In this document: positions 7,107 to 15,638 of the stretch, in pieces
How positions within the stretch are numbered: position 1 is the first letter of the stretch
Layout: each line of letters starts with the position of its first letter
DNA from: CAZAGA01 sp041912175
GTDB taxonomy: Bacteria > Chloroflexota > Anaerolineae > Anaerolineales > UBA4823
Length of the DNA: 64,000 nucleotides
Direction of reading: 5' to 3'
NCBI GenBank assembly: GCA_041912175.1
Contig: JAYRNN010000015.1
Location: 5,625-69,624, forward strand
The notes under the pieces: model-generated
Database searches by the model: none
Seen by the model: the letters and a program-made list of their open reading frames with translations, nothing else
Told to the model about the DNA's origin: nothing
Translations under genes and position numbers: made by a program

Positions 7107-8804
7107 TTAGGGTATTCCATTTGAGAATATATGTTGCAAGATCGCCATGCTGGTGGCATACGTGGCGTCCATTCCATAATAGGACAGGCTGCCGGCGCCC
7201 AGATTGCGGCCTTTACTCAATGGGGCATCGGATGCATAGTGGAGGATGCCCAGGTCGAAGGGTAAGCCATACAGGTTGATAATTTCGTTCACCGGATGGC
7301 GGGTTGGGCGAAACATTTCGAAGATCGCCGACAGGTACGGGCCGGCTTCCATTTCGATGTCGGTATAACCTTCGCGATAAAACACATCCATATAGCGCGT
7401 GGTCTGTAAGAAGGTGCCCTTGACGGTTAATGTTTTCTGATTGTCCAGCACAGTCCCATAGTTAATATACGGAATCACATCTGCGGAACTGAAGCAGTTA
7501 TGGAACAGGTATGTGTTTTGAGAATGCTCATCGTGCGCCACGCCGGGGATCATTACGTCGCCCACCACGGCGTTCAACGAGGCGGCTTTACCCATCATAT
7601 ATACACCCAGGACCCGTCCAACGTGCTCGGAGACCTCCGTCAAGATGTTATACGCCGCCAACCCCAACGGGTAATCAATATTCAAGATCAAGGCCTGGTT
7701 ATCGGCCAGCGAGGCGCGCTTCAGGACATGTTGCAGGCGCGGGTCGATAAACTCCGGGTTCAATCGGCTGAGCTCAATCACCTGAGCTTCGACGTCGAAC
7801 GATTGCGGGCTGGGGATGCGCGTGATCCCGAGCTGGCGCTCCTCATCGCGCTGGCATTCCGCCAGCTTCCCGCCTGCCTTGGTGGAGAGAAATTTCTTTT
7901 GGACGTAATATAAAAAGTTTTCCATGCTGGAGGTAGCCCTACCAGCCTGGATATCCTGCCATTCGTTTAATAGCCCTGAATTACTCGGTTGGTGTAAGAA
8001 ACGGACAAGCTGGTCGGTATGTCGTAGTGCAAAGCCAGATAAAATATTGACCAGACTGTGCGTATTGCTGGATACGAAATATACCGGCCGGTGGGTTATA
8101 TCTGGGACGATGGATTCGATATGGTTCCACCAGGTGTGTGTGGCGCGCCGGTATTCACTAAGAGAGCCGCTCAATAATTGCACGCGCAAATTCAGCGGCG
8201 CGGCGGCAATACGTTCAAGATTGCGGCCAAATTCGTCGCCCCAGATCGCGTAAAGCCGTTCGATATCATCCGCTGGCGTTTCTAAGATTTCATCCAGCTC
8301 CGTATATTCCTGAAGGTTTTCGGCGATGTTCTCCAGAGCGGTCGCCGGCGGCAGGCGGCCTAAAAGCTGGTGTAGTTTGTTCCACTCGATTTGGAAGGCG
8401 GTCAGGAGAGGGATCAGATCGTCGATATCTGAACGGCTGGCGATGATACAGGCCAGCGCCCCCGTACCATCGTAAAAGCAGCGTCGCCGGCGAGCAGACG
8501 CGGATACCTCCTCCCAGGCGCTGATATCGCCAAGCCCGGCCCGCGCAAATACATCGGGGCTTTGTCCCATAATCACCAAATCTACGTACAGCATGCATCT
8601 CGGCAGACGAAGCAGGCTGTAAATGAATGCAGCCATGTCCGGCTGCGGCTGGCGGGCGCCGGGGTGCAGCAGCGACTTCATCCCGGCGTGTACTTCTTCC
8701 AAGGTACGGATGCGGACTTCGGTGCTGGAGCGCAGCAAGGAATAATAGGTGCGTGTGTAAAGCTCGATCTCTTCCGATTCGGTGGTAGGTACAGTTCTTT
8801 CCAT
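7107..8804 (-). CDS. Conserved hypothetical protein, DUF6909-like
   Basis: A soluble 565-residue protein without signal peptide or membrane segments. I recognise from memory the pattern of a family I know as DUF6909: an N-terminal helical segment, then RRRRCFYDGTGALACIIA...SRSDIDDLIPLL, and a C-terminal block with MEAGPYLSAIFE and LSYYGMDATYATSMAILQHI. The last block faintly recalls the EMEA/substrate region of nucleoside phosphorylases, which is only a suggestion. No function is known to me. The annotated start is the ATG at 8802-8804; a longer frame would begin inside the hairpin at 8817-8861. It is the last gene of the leftward molybdenum hydroxylase run, 64 bases after the FAD-FeS gene and separated from it by that hairpin. 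Confidence 0.75.
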   Translation of the reverse strand: MERTVPTTESEEIELYTRTYYSLLRSSTEVRIRTLEEVHAGMKSLLHPGARQPQPDMAAFIYSLLRLPRCMLYVDLVIMGQSPDVFARAGLGDISAWEEVSASARRRRCFYDGTGALACIIASRSDIDDLIPLLTAFQIEWNKLHQLLGRLPPATALENIAENLQEYTELDEILETPADDIERLYAIWGDEFGRNLERIAAAPLNLRVQLLSGSLSEYRRATHTWWNHIESIVPDITHRPVYFVSSNTHSLVNILSGFALRHTDQLVRFLHQPSNSGLLNEWQDIQAGRATSSMENFLYYVQKKFLSTKAGGKLAECQRDEERQLGITRIPSPQSFDVEAQVIELSRLNPEFIDPRLQHVLKRASLADNQALILNIDYPLGLAAYNILTEVSEHVGRVLGVYMMGKAASLNAVVGDVMIPGVAHDEHSQNTYLFHNCFSSADVIPYINYGTVLDNQKTLTVKGTFLQTTRYMDVFYREGYTDIEMEAGPYLSAIFEMFRPTRHPVNEIINLYGLPFDLGILHYASDAPLSKGRNLGAGSLSYYGMDATYATSMAILQHIFSNGIP

Positions 8805-8816
8805 AAATTTTCCGCA

Positions 8817-8861
8817 TTTTATGGGGCTGTCCAAATGCTTTTTTTGGACAGCCCCATAAAA
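8817..8861. repeat. Perfect 19-bp intergenic inverted repeat, copy 2
   Basis: The arm at 8817-8835 (TTTTATGGGGCTGTCCAAA) is perfectly complementary to the arm at 8843-8861, around a 7-base loop. The A/T ends flanking a GC-rich core make it a plausible bidirectional terminator or a palindromic intergenic element. It lies between the FAD-FeS gene and the DUF6909-like gene of the same leftward run, so it could reduce expression of the last gene. Copies 1 and 3 are at 7043 and 55559. Confidence 0.75.
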
Positions 8862-8867
8862 TAACAC

Positions 8868-10310
8868 CTAGCTTGTCGATTGGGCGGCCTGTTCGATGGC
8901 TTGTACAATCTTGTAATAGCCCGTACAGCGACACAGGTTGCCTGTGATGGCCTGTTGGATTTGATTATGAGTAGGATGCGGGCGCTCCTCCAATAACTTG
9001 ACTGCAGACATGATAAAACCCGGCGTGCAGTAACCGCATTGCACTGCCCCCTGGTCAATAAAAGCCTGCTGGACAGGGTGCAAATGGCCGTTTTGCGCCA
9101 GGCCCTCAATGGTCGTGATCCGCGCCCCATGGGCGCGCCCTGCGGGAGCCAGGCAGCTCATCACCGCCGCCCCATCCAGAAAAACGGTGCAAGCGCCACA
9201 CTCGCCCTCGGCGCAACCTTCTTTAACGCCAATCAGGCCGGCGTCTTCACGCAACAAGCGCAATAGGGTCTTTTCCTGGCCGCCAGTAAAAGTGTATTCT
9301 TTGCCGTTGATATTGGTGACGATCGGCATACCCGGCGAGTATGAAGGTTTGCTTTCGTGGGAGACAGAAACCGCCGGGTCGGCATCACCCCATAGCATGA
9401 CCGGCTGGCTGGGGAAGTTGGCCCGGTCTTCGCCGTTTGCAAGCCTATGCAGACCGCGCGCCACACAAACGCGCACCATTTCGTGGCGGTATTCAGCAGA
9501 GCTACGTACATCGCCGATGGGCTGCGCGGCATGGATGGCCAGTTCTGCTGCGTGGGCGATGGTTGTGGATTCCAGCCGGCGTCCTTTTAGATAAATCTCG
9601 GCTTCGCGGGCGTGGACGATGGTGGGCGCCACTGCACCCAGGGTGATCACGGCCTGCTCAACGGTTGGGGCGGCTCCCTGGCCTGGTTTATCTCCCGTCA
9701 GGCTCAAAATGATGGCCGCATTGACTAGAGAAATAGCCTGGGCGCGGCGCAGCCCTAATTTGATAAATACACCTCGCTGGTAAGCCTTCAAAGCCGGGAA
9801 AGAAATATCCACCATAATTTCATCCGGATTCATCATGGTGCGACGCACTCCCGTATAGAAACTGGACAGCGGCAGCAGCCGTTCGCCGCGTGGCGAGAGC
9901 AACTTAACGCGCGCGTTGAGCGCCATCAGCGGGGTGATGGTATCGTTGGCCGGCGAGGCGGTGATCAGATTGCCTGCCACAGTGCCGCGGTTTCGGATCT
10001 GGGGTGCGCCCACCTCCCAGGCGGCTTGCGCCAACGGGAAACCAAATTCGACTACCAGTTTTGAATCAACACACTGGTTATGCGTCACCAGTGGGCCGAG
10101 ATGGATCACGCCATGCTCGTCCATGATGATCTGGTCCAGGTCAGGAATGCGGGAAATATCTACCAGTGTATCGATGCCCTTGCGGACGCCGCGCTCTAGC
10201 TCCAGGATTAAATCGGTTGCTCCGGCCACGATGCGCGCCTCTTCGCCGCGCTCGGCCAGGATTTGTAAAGCTTGATCAAGACTGGTTACATTGAAGTAGT
10301 CATGCCACAT
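8868..10310 (-). CDS. Molybdenum hydroxylase FAD subunit fused to a 2Fe-2S subunit (CoxM-CoxS order)
   Basis: A 480-residue two-domain protein. Residues 1-290 are the FAD-binding module of the xanthine dehydrogenase/CO dehydrogenase family, with VAGATDLILELERG near 27, IRNRGTVAGNLITASPANDT near 107 and a C-terminal FAD-domain segment SSAEYRHEMVRVCVARGLH. Residues about 328-480 are a complete 2Fe-2S module with CAEGECGACTVFLDG, QCGYCTPGFIM and NLCRCTGY, enough for two clusters. The order FAD then FeS is the reverse of eukaryotic xanthine dehydrogenase (FeS-FAD-Mo). No partner Mo subunit is adjacent; the nearest is the FeS-Mo fusion at 12579-15620, with XdhC and a pyrophosphatase between them. 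It may supply electron transfer to that enzyme. Confidence 0.9.
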   Translation of the reverse strand: MWHDYFNVTSLDQALQILAERGEEARIVAGATDLILELERGVRKGIDTLVDISRIPDLDQIIMDEHGVIHLGPLVTHNQCVDSKLVVEFGFPLAQAAWEVGAPQIRNRGTVAGNLITASPANDTITPLMALNARVKLLSPRGERLLPLSSFYTGVRRTMMNPDEIMVDISFPALKAYQRGVFIKLGLRRAQAISLVNAAIILSLTGDKPGQGAAPTVEQAVITLGAVAPTIVHAREAEIYLKGRRLESTTIAHAAELAIHAAQPIGDVRSSAEYRHEMVRVCVARGLHRLANGEDRANFPSQPVMLWGDADPAVSVSHESKPSYSPGMPIVTNINGKEYTFTGGQEKTLLRLLREDAGLIGVKEGCAEGECGACTVFLDGAAVMSCLAPAGRAHGARITTIEGLAQNGHLHPVQQAFIDQGAVQCGYCTPGFIMSAVKLLEERPHPTHNQIQQAITGNLCRCTGYYKIVQAIEQAAQSTS

Positions 10311-10327
10311 ACATCACTCCATTGCCC

Positions 10328-11125
10328 TTAAAATTTTGACCGCATGGGCCGTCCATCGCCTTGGTTGCGGACCATCATGATTTCTGCCAGGATGCTGACT
10401 GCAATTTCTTCGGGCGTTTCAGCGTTCAGTTCAAGCCCAATCGGAGAATGGACGCGTTTCAACTTTTCTTCTGGGACGCCGTTTTCCAACATTTGCTTTC
10501 GGGCTACAGACCAACGGCGCTGTGAACCGATCACTCCAATATAGACAGCCGGAGCATCCAGCAGCGCTGGCAGCCCCTGTACATCGATATTCGATCCGCG
10601 TGTGGTAAGCACCAGGTAGGTCCAGGGTGTGATTTCAAGCTGTGTGGGCAGCTCAGCCATTGGACAGACGAGATAGACATCTGCACCGGGAGTGTTCTGC
10701 GGGGTCATGAAATCTGGCCGGTCATCGCAAGCGACCACGTGGAAGCCAAGCCATTTGGCCAGGAATACGACCGCCTTGCCGACGTGCCCGCTGCCGATTA
10801 CTACCAGGGTTGGTTTTGGGAGAACCGGTTCCACATACACCTCCAATTGGCCACCGCACACGCCCGGGTCGCCGCGGCCTGGATCGACCATCGAATATTC
10901 AATCAAGCGTGGCCGGCCATCTGTTATCGCCTGCAACGCCTCTCTAATCACGCGATTCTCCATTTCGCCGCCGCCGATTGTACCGACCAGGCTGCCATCG
11001 GGATAAACCAACATTTTGCTCCCCGTATGGCGCGGCGTGGAACCCTGGCTGCGTACAACCGTGCATAAAACCCCGGCCCGGTTGGCAGTCTCTAACTCAG
11101 CTAAAGCCTGAAAAACCGTTTTCAT
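10328..11125 (-). CDS. xdhC: XdhC-family molybdenum cofactor insertion/sulfuration chaperone
   Basis: A 265-residue protein with both XdhC domains. The N-terminal XdhC/CoxI region has GSTPRHTGSKMLVYPDGSLVGTIGGG (quoted in part), and the C-terminal Rossmann domain has LVVIGSGHVGKAVVFLAKWLGF near residue 109 (quoted in part). The end is HSPIGLELNAETPEEIAVSILAEI, the usual XdhC closing motif. Family members bind sulfurated molybdenum cofactor and deliver it to xanthine-dehydrogenase-type enzymes. It starts 17 bases upstream of the FAD-FeS gene. It supports the view that this locus encodes a sulfurated molybdenum hydroxylase. Confidence 0.92.
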   Translation of the reverse strand: MKTVFQALAELETANRAGVLCTVVRSQGSTPRHTGSKMLVYPDGSLVGTIGGGEMENRVIREALQAITDGRPRLIEYSMVDPGRGDPGVCGGQLEVYVEPVLPKPTLVVIGSGHVGKAVVFLAKWLGFHVVACDDRPDFMTPQNTPGADVYLVCPMAELPTQLEITPWTYLVLTTRGSNIDVQGLPALLDAPAVYIGVIGSQRRWSVARKQMLENGVPEEKLKRVHSPIGLELNAETPEEIAVSILAEIMMVRNQGDGRPMRSKF

Positions 11126-11156
11126 GAAAGCAATACTCCCTGGTTAGCAAAAATCA

Positions 11157-12503
11157 TTAACCGGTTAACAAACCTAAGATGACCGGCAGAAGCTGTTTCT
11201 TACGCGAGACCACGCCTTCAGCCAGGCGCGTTCCGTCCGGCTGCCTGGGGTAAGGTAATTCGGCCAAAACTGGCGGTTCGTTCACAAACAATAGCCGGCT
11301 GGTGTTGTCGACCACATCGGTGACCATCAGCAGTGCAAAATCCAATTTGCGTTGGTTGCGTAATTCATCCAGAGCCATACACAAGTCTTCGAGATGGTCA
11401 TGAAGTTGCAAAAGATTAGTTACTTCGACCTGGGAGGCGGCAAAGTTGAGACCGCCGGCTTCATATACTTTCAAATCGCTGTTGACAATCTCGGCTGGAG
11501 GGCGTGTTTCCAGACCCGCGCCTGAGCGTAAAACTTGCTGGCCAAAGGTTTGCAGCGTCTCGCCCGGCAGAGGGCCGTTTTTGATAAAAGCCCAGCGCGC
11601 CAGGCGTTCGGCTGCTCGCCGGTCGCGTGGGGTGGTGGTGGGCGAGGTCAGGATCAGCGTATCTGCCAGCATGCCTGCCAGCAGCATCCCCGCGATGGGT
11701 GGGGGGGCGCTTAATCCGGCGTCTTCGATGCGTTCGGTAACCAGAGTGCTGGTGCTGCCTACGATATCGACCGTAAAACGGATCGGGCTATGGGTGGAGA
11801 TATTTCCCAACCGGTGATGATCGAGTATCTCGAGCAGCTCGGCCTCTTCTAATGATCCAAGCGCCTGACCAGGCTCGTTGTGGTCCACCAGCACCAGTTT
11901 GAGTCGCGGGGGGTTCAATACATCTCTTTGGCGCGCCACGCCCACGTAGTGGCCTTTATCATCCACAATAAGGAAGTCGTTGTGTTCCTGGCGATGAATC
12001 AGGCTGAGTAACTCGCGAATACGGGTAGAGGCGCTGAAGCGCGGTACACCGGTATCCATAGCTTCCCGACAGGGCGCTTCCAAAATTTCGGCGATGCGCA
12101 TATCCTGGTATTGGATATTTGGGCCGATAATTTTGCCCAAAAAGTTGAACAGACTTAAACCAGAGATCAGCCCCAACGGAGCGCCTTCTTCCGGGTCAAC
12201 CACTGCCGCCACCCCACCGGTGCGATTGACGATCGCCCACGCTTCACTCAACTGGCTCTCCGGAGCAACAGTGTCGAGCCGTCGGGCGACGGATTCAAAA
12301 CGCGGCGAAGCGTCGTTAAGTAACAATGGCGGCTCAAGCCCCAGGCGCTTTAGCACCCAGGTGGTTTGTGGGTTCGTCGCGCCGGCGCGCGCCGCAATCG
12401 CATCCAGGCCGTTATGCTCGCGCAACAACCAGGCATAACCAATCGCCGCCGCGATCGAGTCTGTATCCGGGTTCACATGACCGATCACATAAACTCTATC
12501 CAT
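11157..12503 (-). CDS. Manganese-dependent (family II) inorganic pyrophosphatase with CBS insert
   Basis: A 448-residue DHH/DHHA2 phosphoesterase. The N-terminal metal motifs are GHVNPDTDSIAAAIGYAW (residues 8-25, His and two Asp), LVDHNEP and ILDHHRLGN. A regulatory insert of two CBS-like repeats lies at about residues 70-205 (AWAIVNRTGGVAAVVD and NDFLIVDDKGHYVGVAR). The C-terminal DHHA2 domain ends the protein. CBS-containing family II pyrophosphatases hydrolyse PPi and are controlled by adenine nucleotides. It lies 31 bases upstream of xdhC. Why a pyrophosphatase is in this operon is not clear. Confidence 0.9.
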   Translation of the reverse strand: MDRVYVIGHVNPDTDSIAAAIGYAWLLREHNGLDAIAARAGATNPQTTWVLKRLGLEPPLLLNDASPRFESVARRLDTVAPESQLSEAWAIVNRTGGVAAVVDPEEGAPLGLISGLSLFNFLGKIIGPNIQYQDMRIAEILEAPCREAMDTGVPRFSASTRIRELLSLIHRQEHNDFLIVDDKGHYVGVARQRDVLNPPRLKLVLVDHNEPGQALGSLEEAELLEILDHHRLGNISTHSPIRFTVDIVGSTSTLVTERIEDAGLSAPPPIAGMLLAGMLADTLILTSPTTTPRDRRAAERLARWAFIKNGPLPGETLQTFGQQVLRSGAGLETRPPAEIVNSDLKVYEAGGLNFAASQVEVTNLLQLHDHLEDLCMALDELRNQRKLDFALLMVTDVVDNTSRLLFVNEPPVLAELPYPRQPDGTRLAEGVVSRKKQLLPVILGLLTG

Positions 12504-12578
12504 AGCCCATCCTTATCGTAATGCACGGGGATCTTGGTATCATTGAGCGTTACACGTTCGACAAATCCAGTATCCGGT

Positions 12579-15500
12579 CTACTTTTTTATCGCTCGCCAC
12601 ACTTTTTCCGGCGTGATTGGGATCTCATCGATTTGCGCGCCGCAGGCATCCAGGATGGCATTGCCTACCGCTGGCGCGACGCCATCCATAGGGATCTCGG
12701 CTACGGCTTTGACGCCAAAAGGATGGGACGGCTCGAAAGTCTCGACAAAGATCGTTTCAAGCTCGGGCATCTCGTGCGCCTGGAAAATATGGTAGTCACG
12801 TAGGTTGCGCTCGCGTGCCCGTCCCATCTCATCATACCGCATTTCCTCGCAAACCGCATAGCCCAGGGCCTGGGTCATCCCACCTTCTATCTGACCGGAG
12901 GCGGTGACGGGGTTAACGATCACACCCGCATCGACTGCCATAACCAGCCTGTCTACTGTAGCCTGACCGGTCTGGATATCAACGGTGACCTCGGCGAATT
13001 GAGCGGCGAAGGGCGGCGGCGACACCGGCGACTTATAGGAAGCTACCGCCATAATCTGTTCCTGGTCTGCATGGTGCAGAGCATCGTGGGCGATGGCAGC
13101 CAGGCTCACCGAACGACCATCCGGCGTGGTGGCGTTTCGTTCCTTCAGGCGGATGTCTGAGGGTTGAACTTCGAAGGTTTCATCTTTCAGGTTCATCATA
13201 TTGGCCGCCCGGATTTTGATGCGCTCAGCGACTTTTTCGGCGGCCTGTACAACTGCCGTTCCTGAGATATAGGTCGTGCTGGAAGCATAGGCGCCCTTAT
13301 CGAAGGGGGTGAAATCGGTATCAGAGGAGTAGGTAATGATATCCTCGATCGGCGTGCCCAGGATTTCGGCGGCCATTTGCGCCAGGACCGTATCTGAACC
13401 GGTGCCCAGGTCAGTAGCGCCGATCAGAAGGTTAAATGAGCCATCATCGTTCATCTTAATGCTGGCGCCGCCCATATCGAGGTAAGGGATGGCCGTACCC
13501 TGCATCACCATAGCCACGCCGATCCCTTTATGCAGGTGCGGCTTTCCGGGATGCTGACGCCATTCTGGATTGCCGTATTTCTGATCCCAGCCGATGGCAG
13601 CCTTGCCCTGGCGGACGCATTCTTCCAATCCGCAGGTTTCGATGGTTTCCGGGCGCGGTTCGCGGCCTTCACTCCAGGCGGTGCTGAATGGGTGCAGCTC
13701 GCCGGCGCGCAAAGCATTCTTAAGGCGAAATTCTAGCGCATCCAGGCCCAACTGGCGCGCAATTTTCTCCATATGGCGCTCCAGCGGCCAGTAGCCTTGG
13801 GGGACGCCGTAACCCCGGTAGGCGCCGGCGGGTGGGTGATTGGTATAAACTACGTCGGCATAGAAACGGATGTTGGGAGACATACGGTAAGGCCCGTCGC
13901 CAACGTAGAGCGCCATGGCTTTATGCCCGGTGTTGCCTGTGACGGTCAGGGCGTGGCAACCGTAGGCGCCAGTGTCGCTCAGGGCGTACATGGCGTTGGC
14001 GGTCAGTGTTCCGTCTCGCTTGACGCCGGTTTTCAGGCGCACGCGCATCGGGTGGCGCGAACGCGCGGCAATAAATTCTTCCTCGCGCGTCGTTTCATAA
14101 ATAACCGGCCGGCCGGTCGCAATCGTGAGATGCGCAGCGACGTCTTCCACCAGGATCTCCTGTTTGCCGCCAAAACCGCCGCCAATGCGCGGCTTGATCA
14201 CGCGGATACGCTTGACCGGTAGACCCAGCACCGGCGCCAGGACGCGGCGGGCGTGGAAAGGCACCTGGGTGCTGGTTCGGATGACCAGGCGGTCATCTTC
14301 ATCCCAATAGGTGATGACGACGTGCGGTTCGATGTGCGCCTGCTGAACTTTAGGGACCTCGTATTCATCTTCGAAGATGAAATCTGCCTCGGCAAAGCCT
14401 TTTTCCACATCTCCGATATCAATGCGGATCTCGGCGGCCAGGTTTTTGTCAGGGTCAGAGTCGGCAAAATTGACATATTCGATCTCATCATGCAAGCGTA
14501 CCGCACCTGGCTGCATGGCCAGTCCTGGATCGAGGATGGCCGGCAGGATCTCATATTCCACATCGATCAGCTCCAAAGCCCGGCTGGCGATCTCTTCTGT
14601 TTCAGCAGCTACGAAAGCAACCCGATCGCCCACAAAGCGCACTTTATGATCCAATGAAAATGAATCCAACGGACCCGGGATGGGATCGGATTGCCCGGCG
14701 GTCGAATACACCACGCGCGGGATATCCTGCCAGGTGAGCACGGCGGCCACTCCAGGTAACTGACGCGCCTGGCTGGCATCGATGCGGACAATCCGGGCGT
14801 GGGCATATGGGCTGTGCAATACTTTGGCCACCAGCAGGCCGCGTTTTTCGAAGTCGGCGGTAAAGGCGGGTTTTCCTTGTACCAGCTTTATCGCATCTAC
14901 TTTGATTTCTGGTTTGCCCACGCGCTGCCAGGGTTGCACCCCGCCGTGCTGGGGCGTCTGCAGGACTTTCGGCAGCGTAGGACGGCGAGTAGCTACCTGG
15001 GTTGGCGAGGCCGCGCTAGAGATTGTTTCGCCGAACTCGCCTCCAACGACAGGCGCCTCCGGGCTTCCCGGCGGGGAGAAGATTACTTCACCAAGGTCGC
15101 TTGCAAGGCCAGGTCCCTCGTCTGAACCATACGCTTCGCCGCGCAACACTGCCGCGGCCTGTAAAACGGCCTGGACGGGTTTCAGATAACCGGTACAACG
15201 GCACAGTACCCCCGAGAGCGCCTGGCGCACCTCAGTCTCGCTGGGGTGCGGGTTATGCGCCAATAGCTGGCAGGCAGCCAGGATCTGGGCCGGAGTGCAG
15301 TAGCCGCATTGGATGGCTCCGCTTTCGACGAAGGCAGTTTGCAAAGGGTGTAGCCCGGCCGTGGTCTTCCAACCTTGTTCCGGGTGTTCGCCCAGGGCCT
15401 CGATCGTTTCGAGACTATGCCCGTCGGCCTGAGCGGCCAACATCATGCACGAGTCCACCAGGCGCCCATCCATGAGCACCGCACAAGCCCCGCATTCGCC

Positions 15501-15620
15501 GCTCTCGCAGCCGTGCTTAACGCCAAAATAACCGGCCGAACGCAGGACATTGAGCAAGCTGGCTCCTGGAGCAGCCTCAAACTCTTGCCACTGGTGATTG
15601 ATTTGAAAGTTAAGCCTCAT
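12579..15620 (-). CDS. Xanthine-dehydrogenase-type molybdenum hydroxylase, fused FeS and Mo subunits
   Basis: A 1013-residue fusion. Residues 1-155 are the two-cluster FeS module (C38, C43, C46, C58 and C105, C108, C140, C142). A linker of about 80 residues rich in Gly, Ser and Pro follows. From about 235 comes the molybdopterin-binding part, starting GKPEIKVDAIKLVQGKPAFT. Seen in it: GGGFGGKQEI (molybdopterin contact), AYRGYGVPQG near the substrate pocket, and GVKAVAEIPMDGVAPAVGNA containing the expected catalytic glutamate. The FAD domain is absent and is supplied by a separate gene (18598-19344 or 8868-10310). AYRG rather than AYRC argues against CO dehydrogenase. The substrate, purine or another N-heterocycle, cannot be read. 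Confidence 0.93.
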   Translation of the reverse strand: MRLNFQINHQWQEFEAAPGASLLNVLRSAGYFGVKHGCESGECGACAVLMDGRLVDSCMMLAAQADGHSLETIEALGEHPEQGWKTTAGLHPLQTAFVESGAIQCGYCTPAQILAACQLLAHNPHPSETEVRQALSGVLCRCTGYLKPVQAVLQAAAVLRGEAYGSDEGPGLASDLGEVIFSPPGSPEAPVVGGEFGETISSAASPTQVATRRPTLPKVLQTPQHGGVQPWQRVGKPEIKVDAIKLVQGKPAFTADFEKRGLLVAKVLHSPYAHARIVRIDASQARQLPGVAAVLTWQDIPRVVYSTAGQSDPIPGPLDSFSLDHKVRFVGDRVAFVAAETEEIASRALELIDVEYEILPAILDPGLAMQPGAVRLHDEIEYVNFADSDPDKNLAAEIRIDIGDVEKGFAEADFIFEDEYEVPKVQQAHIEPHVVITYWDEDDRLVIRTSTQVPFHARRVLAPVLGLPVKRIRVIKPRIGGGFGGKQEILVEDVAAHLTIATGRPVIYETTREEEFIAARSRHPMRVRLKTGVKRDGTLTANAMYALSDTGAYGCHALTVTGNTGHKAMALYVGDGPYRMSPNIRFYADVVYTNHPPAGAYRGYGVPQGYWPLERHMEKIARQLGLDALEFRLKNALRAGELHPFSTAWSEGREPRPETIETCGLEECVRQGKAAIGWDQKYGNPEWRQHPGKPHLHKGIGVAMVMQGTAIPYLDMGGASIKMNDDGSFNLLIGATDLGTGSDTVLAQMAAEILGTPIEDIITYSSDTDFTPFDKGAYASSTTYISGTAVVQAAEKVAERIKIRAANMMNLKDETFEVQPSDIRLKERNATTPDGRSVSLAAIAHDALHHADQEQIMAVASYKSPVSPPPFAAQFAEVTVDIQTGQATVDRLVMAVDAGVIVNPVTASGQIEGGMTQALGYAVCEEMRYDEMGRARERNLRDYHIFQAHEMPELETIFVETFEPSHPFGVKAVAEIPMDGVAPAVGNAILDACGAQIDEIPITPEKVWRAIKK

Positions 15621-15638
15621 TCACAACTCCTTGCAACG

